Made by a program: the position numbers and the translations under genes. From NCBI GenBank assembly GCA_039795615.1, contig JBDKLO010000136.1:1-21252 (forward strand): a DNA stretch of 21,252 nt, given 5' to 3'. Each line of letters opens with the position of its first letter. Position 1 is the stretch's first letter. This document shows, piece after piece, positions 1-8,004 of the stretch. Below the pieces are notes generated by a model, which saw only the letters and a list, made by a program, of their open reading frames with translations, was not told where the DNA came from and did no database searches. Source of the stretch: UBA6136 sp039795615. Its GTDB lineage: Bacteria > Pseudomonadota > Gammaproteobacteria > Methylococcales > Methylococcaceae.

Positions 1-239
1 AGCAGATGCTCGACCGTCGACACCTTGATGCCATCCCGAATCAACGTCGTTGACAGGGTGGTTTCACCGACGTTCTGCGGGGTGGCAGGAATGTCGACGG
101 GTTCAGGAAGGTCAACCCGGCGGAAGACGATGCCGGTATTGGGGGCCGCGGGCCTCAGGGACAGATACACCTTTTCGCCGGTATGAAGTCCGACGCCGGT
201 GGCCTTGATGATGTTCTTCAGGGTTCTTTGCCTGATCAT
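1..239 (-). CDS. lpxC: UDP-3-O-acyl-N-acetylglucosamine deacetylase, N-terminal fragment (partial)
   Basis: LpxC is the zinc hydrolase that removes the acetyl group from UDP-3-O-acyl-GlcNAc, the first committed step of lipid A synthesis; it acts in the cytoplasm. Only the first 79 codons are present and the gene runs off the left edge. The visible protein starts MIRQRTLKNI and contains ATGVGLHTGEKVYLSLRPA, GIVFRRVDL and NVGETTLSTTL, which match the conserved LpxC N-terminal domain. The zinc ligands lie in the missing part. The ATG at 239 is preceded by GGAGA about 6 bases upstream. It lies directly after ftsZ, its usual place at the end of gammaproteobacterial dcw clusters. No promoter of its own was recognised in the 105-bp gap, so it may depend on ftsZ read-through. 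Confidence 0.95.
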   Translation of the reverse strand, partial: MIRQRTLKNIIKATGVGLHTGEKVYLSLRPAAPNTGIVFRRVDLPEPVDIPATPQNVGETTLSTTLIRDGIKVSTVEHL

Positions 240-309
240 CCGGGTTCTCCAGATCACGTTTGCGTTTCCGGGCCTGCTCCCCCCCCCTTGGAGGGCCAGA
301 ACCGGGACC

Positions 310-335
310 ACCGGGCCACCATCAGGCGGCCCGGT
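310..335 (-). other. Perfect 8-bp stem-loop between ftsZ and lpxC
   Basis: ACCGGGCC (310-317) and GGCCCGGT (328-335) form a perfect 8-bp GC-rich stem with a 10-base loop, starting about 10 bases after the ftsZ stop codon. No T run follows on either strand, so this is not a textbook intrinsic terminator. It could be a 3' stabilising hairpin for ftsZ mRNA, a weak attenuator ahead of lpxC, or neutral. The remaining lpxC leader also holds a run of nine G (minus strand, 279-287). Confidence 0.5.
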
Positions 336-344
336 CAGGGGTGC

Positions 345-1499
345 CTAGTCCGCTTGACGACGGAGGAAGGCGGGGATGTCGAGATATTCGAGATCCATTT
401 CGCGCTCTTTTTTGGATTCGGCGCGGGGTTCCAATTGCGAATGCTTTCGCGCAACCGCCGGACGACGCGTCATCTCGGTGTAGTCGATTTCGCCGGTGTT
501 CTTGTGAACGATCGTGAGCTTTGGTTCGCTTGCAGCACGCGCACCCGAGAGACCCGTCGCAACGACAGTCACACGGATTTCATCGTGAAGATCCGGATCG
601 ATGACCGTACCAATCACAACGGCCGCATCATCCGACGCGAATTCACGCACCACATTACCCACTTCGTCGAACTCGCCGATGGCCATATCCATGCCACCCG
701 TGATGTTGACGAGGATGCCGCGAGCACCCTGCAAGTTAATGTCTTCAAGAAGCGGGCTGGCGATCGCCGCCTCGGCGGCTTCACGAGCCCGGTTTTCACC
801 ATGACCCACGCCCGTACCCATCATGGCCAGCCCCATCTCGGACATGATGGTCCGGACGTCAGCGAAGTCCACGTTGATCAGACCCGGACGGGTGATCAGA
901 TCCGCGATCCCCTGAACCGCGCCCAAGAGCACGTCATTGGCTGCAGCAAAGGCCTTCATCAGGGAAACGTCACGACCCAGCACAGGCAGGAGCTTTTCGT
1001 TCGGAATCGTGATCAACGAGTCGACGAACTGGCTGAGTTCATCGATGCCCTTTTCGGCCAGTTCTTTACGGCGCTTGCCCTCAAATGCGAAAGGCTTGGT
1101 GACGACCGCAACGGTCAGGATGCCGGCTTCCTTGGCGATTTCCGCGATCACCGGAGCGGCGCCCGTTCCGGTACCACCCCCCATGCCTGCGGTGATGAAG
1201 ACCATATCTGCCCCTTCAAGGACTTCGAGGATCCGATCCCGGTCATCGAGTGCCGCCTGACGACCGATTTCCGGGTTTGCACCCGCTCCCAAACCCTTGG
1301 TCAGAGCCGTTCCAAGCTGAATCACCGAACGCGCTCCAAGGCTCTTCAGTGCCTGAGCATCCGTGTTCGCACAGATGAAGTCGACCCCATCGACATTGCT
1401 ACTGACCATGTGGTTGACCGCATTGCCGCCACCACCACCGACGCCGACCACCTTGATCACGGCGTTTTGACTATAGGAATCCACGATTTCAAATTTCAT
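345..1499 (-). CDS. ftsZ: Cell division protein FtsZ (tubulin-like GTPase)
   Basis: FtsZ polymerises at midcell with GTP to form the Z ring that recruits the divisome. The 384-residue protein is of normal length. An N-terminal glycine-rich loop (GGGGGNAVNHM, about residues 21-31) is followed by the tubulin signature GGGTGTG at 107-113 and the T7 catalytic loop NVDFAD at 209-214. A variable, charged linker (about 320-368) precedes the conserved tail DLEYLDIPAFLRRQAD at the extreme C-terminus, the docking peptide for FtsA, ZipA and MinC in related bacteria. The ATG at 1499 has a GGGGTGG purine-rich sequence just upstream. It follows ftsA after 27 bp and precedes lpxC by 105 bp. All key residues appear intact. 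Confidence 0.98.
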   Translation of the reverse strand: MKFEIVDSYSQNAVIKVVGVGGGGGNAVNHMVSSNVDGVDFICANTDAQALKSLGARSVIQLGTALTKGLGAGANPEIGRQAALDDRDRILEVLEGADMVFITAGMGGGTGTGAAPVIAEIAKEAGILTVAVVTKPFAFEGKRRKELAEKGIDELSQFVDSLITIPNEKLLPVLGRDVSLMKAFAAANDVLLGAVQGIADLITRPGLINVDFADVRTIMSEMGLAMMGTGVGHGENRAREAAEAAIASPLLEDINLQGARGILVNITGGMDMAIGEFDEVGNVVREFASDDAAVVIGTVIDPDLHDEIRVTVVATGLSGARAASEPKLTIVHKNTGEIDYTEMTRRPAVARKHSQLEPRAESKKEREMDLEYLDIPAFLRRQAD

Positions 1500-1526
1500 T
1501 TCACCACCCCTGATTGAACTGTTATA

Positions 1527-2762
1527 TCAAAAATGTCCAGAGAACCACGTCTTCATGCGATTCCACATCCCCCGGAATCCCGGCCCCACGGACCCGAAAT
1601 GCTCTCCATGCTGGTGTTGCTGCCGTCCAAACATCAACAAACCCGCCCCGGTTGCATAGGCGGAATTACGAACCACTTCATTCAAACCGGTAATGACCTG
1701 CGGCATGCCGATCCGTACCGGTACATGAAAAATTTCTTCAGCCAATTCCGTCAGCCCCTCGACCTGGGCACTGCCGCCGCTAAGCACGATGCCCGCAGCA
1801 ATCAGATCTTCAAACCCGCTGCGGCGGAGTTCCGCCTGAACGAGAAGTAGCAACTCCTCGTAGCGGGGCTCCACGATTTCCGCAAGGTTGAGCCTCGAAA
1901 TTTGCCGAATCGGCCGTTCCCCGATGCTGGGAACCTCAATCAGATCCTCAAGACTGGCCAACTGCGCAAGCGCGCAAGCGTGCTTGATCTTGATCTCCTC
2001 GGCAAACTGGGTCGGGGTCCTGAGCGCAACGGCAATATCATTCGTGACCTGATCGCCCGCAATCGGTATCACGGCCGTATGGCGAATGGCTCCATCCGTG
2101 AATACGGCAATATCCGTAGTTCCCCCGCCGATATCGACGAGGCAAACGCCTAGATCCTTTTCATCATCAGTCAGTACGGCCGCACTGGAGGCCAGCTGTT
2201 CCAAAATGATGTCTTCAACTTCAAGCCCACACCGACGAATGCATTTGACGATATTCTGAGCCGCACTCACGGCACCGGTCACAATATGAACGCGCGCTTC
2301 CAGTCGGATGCCCGACATTCCGACGGGCTCCTTGATGCCTTCCTGACGGTCGATCACATACTCCTGCGGGAGGATGTGAAGGATCTTCTGATCTGCAGGG
2401 ATAGCCACGGCGCGGGCCGAGTCGATCACTCGATCGACATCTCCCTGGGTCACTTCCTTGTCCTTGATGGCTACGATGCCATGCGAATTCATGCTGATGA
2501 TGTGGCTGCCAGCGATACCCGCATAAACGGAGTTAATCCGGCAACCCGCCATAAGCTCAGCCTCATCAACCGCTCGCTGAATCGACTGCACGGTGCTTTC
2601 GAGATTGACCACCACCCCTTTTTTCAATCCCTTGGATGCATGGGTACCGAGGCCCACCACCTCGATATCCCCATCGAGGTTGATCTCACCGACGATGCAG
2701 GCCACCTTGGAGGTCCCGATGTCCAGTCCAACGATCAGATTTCGATCAGATTTCTTAGCCAT
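1527..2762 (-). CDS. ftsA: Cell division protein FtsA (actin-like membrane tether for FtsZ)
   Basis: FtsA is an actin/Hsp70-fold ATPase that anchors FtsZ filaments to the inner membrane and passes activation to FtsQLB and FtsWI. The 411-residue protein opens with the phosphate-1 motif GLDIGTSKV (12-20) and has a phosphate-2 motif DIGGGTTDIAVF in the middle and an adenosine-type motif IVLSGGSAQVEGL near the C-terminus. It ends in a basic/aromatic segment, NRMKTWFSGHF, which fits the amphipathic membrane-targeting helix of this family. The ATG at 2762 gives the usual N-terminus; the ribosome site is weak (GGGCG-rich stretch). It lies between ftsQ (57-bp gap) and ftsZ (27-bp gap), the normal order. 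Confidence 0.97.
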   Translation of the reverse strand: MAKKSDRNLIVGLDIGTSKVACIVGEINLDGDIEVVGLGTHASKGLKKGVVVNLESTVQSIQRAVDEAELMAGCRINSVYAGIAGSHIISMNSHGIVAIKDKEVTQGDVDRVIDSARAVAIPADQKILHILPQEYVIDRQEGIKEPVGMSGIRLEARVHIVTGAVSAAQNIVKCIRRCGLEVEDIILEQLASSAAVLTDDEKDLGVCLVDIGGGTTDIAVFTDGAIRHTAVIPIAGDQVTNDIAVALRTPTQFAEEIKIKHACALAQLASLEDLIEVPSIGERPIRQISRLNLAEIVEPRYEELLLLVQAELRRSGFEDLIAAGIVLSGGSAQVEGLTELAEEIFHVPVRIGMPQVITGLNEVVRNSAYATGAGLLMFGRQQHQHGEHFGSVGPGFRGMWNRMKTWFSGHF

Positions 2763-2819
2763 GTATTGAGCGCCCGCCCCCGAATGCTTTGTTTATTTTT
2801 TTCTGCATGCCCATTGCCC

Positions 2820-3602
2820 CTAGCCATGCCCGTCTGACGCGGCCGATCCCGGAGCTGCCCCCGTGGGCTGCACTTTCCAGCTAATCGCAAACCCGCGCGG
2901 ATAGCGCAAATCTACGGTCTTAATTTCGGCCTGATGTTGCGCCTGCAAATGCGGCAGCAACTCCAGTAAGCGCTCTGTCGATTCCGCAGGCGACAAATTG
3001 CCGTAGGTAATTTCGAGTCCGCTCGCGAGGGTCGCGTTCCACGCCAGACGCTCACTCAAACTAAGCTTGACGACATGAGTTCCTGCAGCGGCAAACTTCT
3101 GGTCCAGCTGCTCCCGCATCGCCAGCACTTCCCGTTCCCGCCCAACCGGTCCTTTCAGGATCGGCAAATGATCAAAATCGACCTTTGATGCCGGTCGATT
3201 GAAGACCTTCGCGGTGGATGAGATCAACTGCCGATCACCCCACCGGGCCACCGGATCGAGCTCGTCCAGGGTGAATACCAAGGTATCCGGCCAGACCCGA
3301 CTGACGGTCACATCCCCCACCCAAGGGACCTCGCGCGCGGCGGTCTCAAGGGTAGAGAGGTTGGTGGTGAGAAAACTTCCCTGCACCATCGGACGAATCG
3401 CAGACTCAAATTGCTGCGGCTCCAACCCTTCAAAAGCCCCTTCAATCCGGACATAGCGGATAGGGGTCCACCGATCGAACGCGCGAATCGCCGCATCACG
3501 CTCGTAAATCACACCGAGAACGCTCAAGGCCATCAGGGCAACCACCACCACCCGGAGCGGGCGAATCGTGGATTTACGCTGATACCGGCGCACTCTGGCC
3601 AT
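2820..3602 (-). CDS. ftsQ: Cell division protein FtsQ
   Basis: FtsQ is a bitopic inner-membrane protein that bridges cytoplasmic and periplasmic divisome parts and binds FtsL/FtsB. The 260-residue product has a basic cytoplasmic N-terminus (residues 1-15), one transmembrane helix (about 18-33), then a periplasmic POTRA domain (about 47-115) beginning IRYVRIEGAFEGL and including VPWVGDVTVSRVWPDTL, a pattern typical of FtsQ. The C-terminal beta domain ends with VDLRYPRGFAISW followed by a short Ala/Gly-rich tail. Its ATG is 5 bp after the ddlB stop. The ddlB-ftsQ-ftsA order supports the call. Confidence 0.95.
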   Translation of the reverse strand: MARVRRYQRKSTIRPLRVVVVALMALSVLGVIYERDAAIRAFDRWTPIRYVRIEGAFEGLEPQQFESAIRPMVQGSFLTTNLSTLETAAREVPWVGDVTVSRVWPDTLVFTLDELDPVARWGDRQLISSTAKVFNRPASKVDFDHLPILKGPVGREREVLAMREQLDQKFAAAGTHVVKLSLSERLAWNATLASGLEITYGNLSPAESTERLLELLPHLQAQHQAEIKTVDLRYPRGFAISWKVQPTGAAPGSAASDGHG

Positions 3603-3607
3603 ATCGG

Positions 3608-4549
3608 CTATCCCCGCTGAAAACTGGTTTCGAGGATACGCCAGACCAACTCGTCAAAGCTGATCCCTGCCTCACGAGCCGCCATCGGAACAAGACTGTG
3701 GTCCGTCATGCCTGGAACGGTGTTGACTTCAATCAACCAAGGCTTGCCGACTGCGTCTATCATCAGGTCGACTCTCGCCCAACCGAGTACACCGACGATT
3801 TGGCAGGCCCTTTGGGCCAGGGACTGGATCTCCTCCTCCGCTTCAGGAGGCAATCCACAGGGACAGTGATATTGAGTCGTCTCGGCGCGATACTTGGCGT
3901 CGAAGTCATAAAAGACGTGCGGCGTTTCCAGTCGAATTAGGGGAAGCGGCATTTCTCCCAGGATTCCGGCGGTGTATTCCGTTCCGGTGATCCAAGTTTC
4001 CGCAAACACGTCGCAATTATATAACGATGCGGCCCGCCATGCCTCCTTAAGATCAACAAAATTATCCGCTCGGCTCATTCCAATACTCGAGCCTTCCTGC
4101 GCGGGCTTGATAATTACGGGAAAACCCAATTCATCGCGGCAACGCTCAAGATCAGCCTCCGTTTTAAGCAGCATCCAGCGCGGCGTAGGCAATCCGGCAC
4201 CCATCCAGCATAATTTGGTGCGTAATTTATCCATGCTCAATGCAGAGGCGAGGACGCCACTGCCGGTATACGGGAGACCCAGCGTTTCAAGTGCTCCCTG
4301 AAGAACACCATCCTCGCCACCGCGCCCATGGATAATATTGAAGACTCGATCAAATCCCCGAGAATCCCGCAACAAGGGGGCAATCATGTCGCGACCGACA
4401 TCGAATCCTTCCGCCTCGACGCCTCGACTCATCAGGGCCTCTAAAACTGCTTTGCCACTTTTCAGGGAAACCTCGCGCTCAGCCGCACTCCCTCCCATCA
4501 GGACGGCAACCCGCCCAAAACTTGCCGCTGTATCTGCCTTCTTTTTCAT
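3608..4549 (-). CDS. ddlB: D-alanine--D-alanine ligase (DdlB type)
   Basis: This ATP-grasp enzyme joins two D-alanines to give the dipeptide that MurF adds to the UDP-MurNAc-tripeptide. The protein is 313 residues. The N-terminal AEREVSLKSGKAV stretch holds the Glu (E24) equivalent to the substrate-binding Glu of the E. coli enzyme. HGRGGEDG lies at 74-81, EGSSIGMS at 152-159, the omega loop YDFDAKY at 214-220, and IEVNTVPGMTDHSL at 273-286 holds the metal ligands. The Lys-Tyr pair (219-220) in the omega loop is the D-Ala-D-Ala form rather than the D-lactate form of vancomycin-resistance ligases. It overlaps the murB stop codon by 4 bp (ATGA). Confidence 0.97.
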   Translation of the reverse strand: MKKKADTAASFGRVAVLMGGSAAEREVSLKSGKAVLEALMSRGVEAEGFDVGRDMIAPLLRDSRGFDRVFNIIHGRGGEDGVLQGALETLGLPYTGSGVLASALSMDKLRTKLCWMGAGLPTPRWMLLKTEADLERCRDELGFPVIIKPAQEGSSIGMSRADNFVDLKEAWRAASLYNCDVFAETWITGTEYTAGILGEMPLPLIRLETPHVFYDFDAKYRAETTQYHCPCGLPPEAEEEIQSLAQRACQIVGVLGWARVDLMIDAVGKPWLIEVNTVPGMTDHSLVPMAAREAGISFDELVWRILETSFQRG

Positions 4550-5472
4550 GCTGATGCCCCCTCGGTCGCACTTCCCACGATTCTCACCTCCGGCACCAGA
4601 TCAACGCCATGGACCTCTCGAACTGTGCCTTTCACATGCAACATCAATGCCTCGATATCGGAAGCCTTCGCAGCCCCCAGATTAACTATAAAATTCGCGT
4701 GTTTTTCGGAGACCTGCGCATCCCCCATCCGGTAACCCTTAAGGCCACAGGCCTCAATCAAACGGGCCGCATGATCACCTGGGGGGTTCCTGAAGACCGA
4801 ACCACAACTGGGTAGATTGGTGGGTTGCGTGGCTGCCCGTTTGGCGAGCAAACCTTTTATTTTGGTGCGAGAAGCTTCCACATCGCCCTCAGCCAACTGA
4901 AGGTCTGCCCCAACGAACCATTCCCCTTCGGGTCCTTTCACGCTTCGGTAACCCACGCTAAAAGCTTCAGGGGTTCTTTGGCGAAGTATCCCTCTCCGAT
5001 CCACGGTGGAGACTTCAAGAACCTTGGACCAGGTTTCCCCCCCAAAGGCCCCTGCATTCATCGCCAAGGCTCCACCCATAGTGCCGGGGATGCCTGCAAG
5101 AAATTCAGCACCCACCAATCCTTTTTCGGCGCTGAACTTGGCAACATGGGCACAAGGAACGCCAGCCTCGACCCGAATCACGTGACCTTCGTGCAATTCA
5201 AGCCGTTTCAGCCGATTCAGGGTACAAAGAACCGTGCCCCGGATTCCTCCGTCGCGAATTAGCAAATTACTGCCAAGCCCAAGCCATAGCAGGGGCTCAT
5301 CCTCGGGGAGTCTTTTCAGAAACCGGCAGAGATCTTCAAGATTTTCAGGCAAATAAAAGCGATCTGCCTTGCCACCGGCCCGCCAGGAGTTGTGGGAAAC
5401 CATCGGCTCATTGGTCAGCAGGCGGCCCTGAAGCGGAAGGCTATCCCCGAGAAGATCCCGGGGCTCGTTCAC
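4546..5472 (-). CDS. murB: UDP-N-acetylenolpyruvoylglucosamine reductase (MurB, short/type II form)
   Basis: MurB is a cytoplasmic FAD enzyme that reduces UDP-GlcNAc-enolpyruvate to UDP-MurNAc using NADPH. The 308-residue protein has the FAD-binding half (NSWRAGGKADRFYLP, LGLGSNLLIRDGG, GIPGTMGGALAMNAGAFGGE) and the substrate half with GYR, PSCGSVFRNP (the catalytic Ser region) and a C-terminal PEVRIVG that should hold the catalytic Glu. It is shorter than the roughly 340-residue E. coli enzyme, and the CGSVFRNP...ARLIEACGLKG pattern resembles the type II class known from Staphylococcus. The start is GTG (5470-5472), which overlaps the murC stop as GTGA; no better in-frame start fits the alignment. 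It lies between murC and ddlB. Confidence 0.96.
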   Translation of the reverse strand: MNEPRDLLGDSLPLQGRLLTNEPMVSHNSWRAGGKADRFYLPENLEDLCRFLKRLPEDEPLLWLGLGSNLLIRDGGIRGTVLCTLNRLKRLELHEGHVIRVEAGVPCAHVAKFSAEKGLVGAEFLAGIPGTMGGALAMNAGAFGGETWSKVLEVSTVDRRGILRQRTPEAFSVGYRSVKGPEGEWFVGADLQLAEGDVEASRTKIKGLLAKRAATQPTNLPSCGSVFRNPPGDHAARLIEACGLKGYRMGDAQVSEKHANFIVNLGAAKASDIEALMLHVKGTVREVHGVDLVPEVRIVGSATEGASA

Positions 5473-6914
5473 CGCCGCTCCCCCGGAGAAAGAATCCCGC
5501 CCAGCGTGTTGGGGAGATCGAGCGCCACAGCACCGATATTTCCAGCTCCAAGCGTCAAAATCACATCACCCGGCTCGACGATGCCCGCCAGCAACTCTGG
5601 CAGCTCGACAACTTCAGCGAGGAAGACCGGTTCAATCTGACCGCGCATGCGGATCGCTCGAGTCAATGAGCGACCCTCTGCGCCGGCGATCGGCTTCTCG
5701 CCCGCGGCATAGACCTCGCACAAGATGAGAACGTCGGTCTTGGAAAGAATCTGGACAAAGTCTTCAAAGAGATCCCGCGTGCGGGTATATCGGTGAGGCT
5801 GAAAGACCATCACCAGGCGCCGCCCAGGAAACGACTGACGGGCTGAATCCAGGGTGGCCTCAATTTCCCGCGGATGATGCCCATAGTCATCGACGAGCGT
5901 GAGATGCCCACCCTGATAGGCGATCTGGCCATTTTGCTGAAACCGACGCCCGATGCCCTTAAACTGGCCTAATGCCCGACGAATCACGTCAGGCGTAATC
6001 CCCAGCTCTTCTGCAATGGCGATAATGGAGAGCGCGTTGAGGATATTGTGCTGCCCCGGAAGATTGAGCGTCACATCAAAGCGCCCACCGCGCCGCGTTT
6101 CTACCGTAAATGTGCTCTGGAGCCCCTCACGGCGAACCTCTACGGCCCTGACATCAGCCTCGGGGCGAAATCCATAGGTCACCACCGGTTTGCTGATCTG
6201 CGGCAGAATTTCCCGAACTCCCTCATCTTCAAGGCAGAGGACAGCAAGCCCATAGAAAGGAACGTGGTGGAGAAACTCGACGAAGGTTTCCTTCAGACGC
6301 TCGAAATCACCGGCATAGGTCTCCATGTGATCACGATCGATATTGGTCACGACTGCGATCATGGGCTGAAGATGCAGGAAGGACGCATCGCTCTCATCGG
6401 CCTCCGCCACCAGGAAAGTCCCCTTACCCAACTGGGCATTGGTACCGGCACTGTTCAGCCGTCCCCCGATCACAAAGGTCGGATCCAGTCCTGCCTCAGC
6501 AAGAACACTGGCGCAAAGGCTGGTGGTCGTGGTCTTTCCATGGGTTCCAGCGACGGCGATGCCATAACGGAACCGCATCAGTTCTGCGAGCATTTCAGCT
6601 CGTGAAATGACCGGTATTTTTCTTGAAAGCGCTTCGGAGAGTTCGGGATTGGACCGATCAATCGCGGTCGAGACCACCACCACTTCGGCACCCTGGACAT
6701 GGTCCGAGGCATGCCCCCTGTATACTGCCGCGCCCAAATCGCATAGCCTGCGCGTGGCGGCATTTTCCCCAACATCGGATCCCGAAACGTCATAGCCGAG
6801 ATTCAGCAGCACTTCTGCAATCCCGCTCATCCCGGTCCCGCCGATACCGATGAAATGGATTCGCCTTATCCGGCTCATCCCATGTTGACGTTGATTGTCG
6901 GCGGAGACCTTCAT
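5469..6914 (-). CDS. murC: UDP-N-acetylmuramate--L-alanine ligase
   Basis: MurC adds L-alanine to UDP-MurNAc with ATP, the first amino-acid ligation of peptidoglycan synthesis. I place the start at the ATG at 6914 (481 residues). The frame stays open to a TTG at 6971, but that would overlap murG by over 50 bp and add about 19 residues not expected in the family. The short extension before HFIGIGGTGMSGIAEVLL matches other gammaproteobacterial MurC proteins. The P-loop GTHGKTTTTS is at about 123-132, and the DNIDRDHMETY-type segment and LVDDYGHHPREI in the C-terminal domain are typical. The start lies 4 bp after the murG stop; the 3' end overlaps the murB GTG by 4 bp. Confidence 0.96.
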   Translation of the reverse strand: MKVSADNQRQHGMSRIRRIHFIGIGGTGMSGIAEVLLNLGYDVSGSDVGENAATRRLCDLGAAVYRGHASDHVQGAEVVVVSTAIDRSNPELSEALSRKIPVISRAEMLAELMRFRYGIAVAGTHGKTTTTSLCASVLAEAGLDPTFVIGGRLNSAGTNAQLGKGTFLVAEADESDASFLHLQPMIAVVTNIDRDHMETYAGDFERLKETFVEFLHHVPFYGLAVLCLEDEGVREILPQISKPVVTYGFRPEADVRAVEVRREGLQSTFTVETRRGGRFDVTLNLPGQHNILNALSIIAIAEELGITPDVIRRALGQFKGIGRRFQQNGQIAYQGGHLTLVDDYGHHPREIEATLDSARQSFPGRRLVMVFQPHRYTRTRDLFEDFVQILSKTDVLILCEVYAAGEKPIAGAEGRSLTRAIRMRGQIEPVFLAEVVELPELLAGIVEPGDVILTLGAGNIGAVALDLPNTLGGILSPGERR

Positions 6915-6918
6915 AACC

Positions 6919-8004
6919 TCATCTCTTCGTTTTGTTCTGATTGGCGTGTTCAAGGCAGACCGCTGCGACAATTTCCGCAGCTGCTGGACGAGCCACCTGA
7001 CGAGCCCCCTGAGACATCGCCTCCAGACGGCCCGGGGAATTAATCACATCGGCAATTGCCGAGGCAAGATGCTCCGCCGTTAATTCACTCTGAGGCATGA
7101 GAATAGCCGCCCCGACCTCTGCCAGCACTTCGGCATTTTTAGTTTGGTGATCATCAATGGCATAGGGATATGGCACCAATACCGCCGGAAGACCCGTAAC
7201 GGCCAATTCGCTGACCGTCATTGCGCCCGCCCGACAAACGGCCAAATCAGCCCAAGCATAGGCCTCAGCCATGTCCTCAACAAAAGCGATGACTTCTGCC
7301 TTCAAATTCAATGCCTGATATCGCATCTCCGTTTCATCCCGGAGCGCTACACCCGTCTGATGACGGATTTCCAGGGGCACACCCAAGCGCGCCAGAGCCT
7401 CGGGAACCGTTTCATTCAATGCCTTGGCACCCAAACTTCCCCCGACCACCAGAATCCTGAACACGGCATCAGGGGCGCGATCTCGAGAAAAGGTACTCAG
7501 ACCCACAATTTCCCTTCGCAAGGGATTGCCAGTCACTCGGGCTTTCACCTTTGATGGGAAACTGCCCCGGAAAGCCTCCAGAACGACTCGAGCCCGGGAT
7601 GCCAGCAAACGATTTGTCGTTCCGGGCACACGGTTTTGCTCATGAAGGACCAATGGTATCCCCGTGAGGCTGGCCATCAGCCCACCCGGCCCAGAAACGA
7701 AGCCCCCCATACCGAGTACCACTTGGGGACGAACTTTTCTGAGGATACCCAAGGATTGAGTCAGGGCCTTGAGCACCATGAACGGCGCCTTCAGCGCCCC
7801 CTTGACGCCTTTCCCTCGAACCCCCTCAACGGCTAGCCACTCGACTGGAATTCCTGCCGCCGGAACGACTCTGGCTTCCAATCCTTTTCGCGTTCCCATC
7901 CAGACGACTTCGTTGCCCCGATCCATTAATTCGCGCGCAACCGCAAGGGCCGGGTAGACATGCCCGCCGGTTCCCCCCGCCATAATCATCACACGTTTGC
8001 CCAC
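6919..8004 (-). CDS. murG: UDP-GlcNAc:lipid I N-acetylglucosaminyltransferase
   Basis: MurG transfers GlcNAc from UDP-GlcNAc to lipid I, making lipid II on the inner face of the membrane. The 361-residue protein has the GT-B N-terminal glycine loop MAGGTGGHVYPALAVA (8-23), LGMGGFVSGPGG, the conserved HEQNRVPGTTNR, and in the donor-binding domain VVGGSLGAKALNE, RAGAMTVSEL and PYPYAIDDHQTKNA. The start is a GTG (8002-8004), which gives the usual short lead-in before the glycine loop; it overlaps the end of ftsW by 16 bp. A downstream in-frame ATG would remove five residues and cannot be excluded. The neighbours ftsW and murC are the usual ones. Confidence 0.96.
   Translation of the reverse strand: MGKRVMIMAGGTGGHVYPALAVARELMDRGNEVVWMGTRKGLEARVVPAAGIPVEWLAVEGVRGKGVKGALKAPFMVLKALTQSLGILRKVRPQVVLGMGGFVSGPGGLMASLTGIPLVLHEQNRVPGTTNRLLASRARVVLEAFRGSFPSKVKARVTGNPLRREIVGLSTFSRDRAPDAVFRILVVGGSLGAKALNETVPEALARLGVPLEIRHQTGVALRDETEMRYQALNLKAEVIAFVEDMAEAYAWADLAVCRAGAMTVSELAVTGLPAVLVPYPYAIDDHQTKNAEVLAEVGAAILMPQSELTAEHLASAIADVINSPGRLEAMSQGARQVARPAAAEIVAAVCLEHANQNKTKR

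Noticed and set aside
183..1517. A 444-codon open frame on the plus strand across ftsZ
   Set aside because: It is antisense to ftsZ and the lpxC start. Its translation is rich in His, Arg and Asp with no domain pattern, as expected of the antisense frame of a GC-biased gene.
6915..6971. TTG start giving a longer MurC
   Set aside because: It would lie inside murG, and the ATG at 6914 gives the normal short lead before the first glycine loop.
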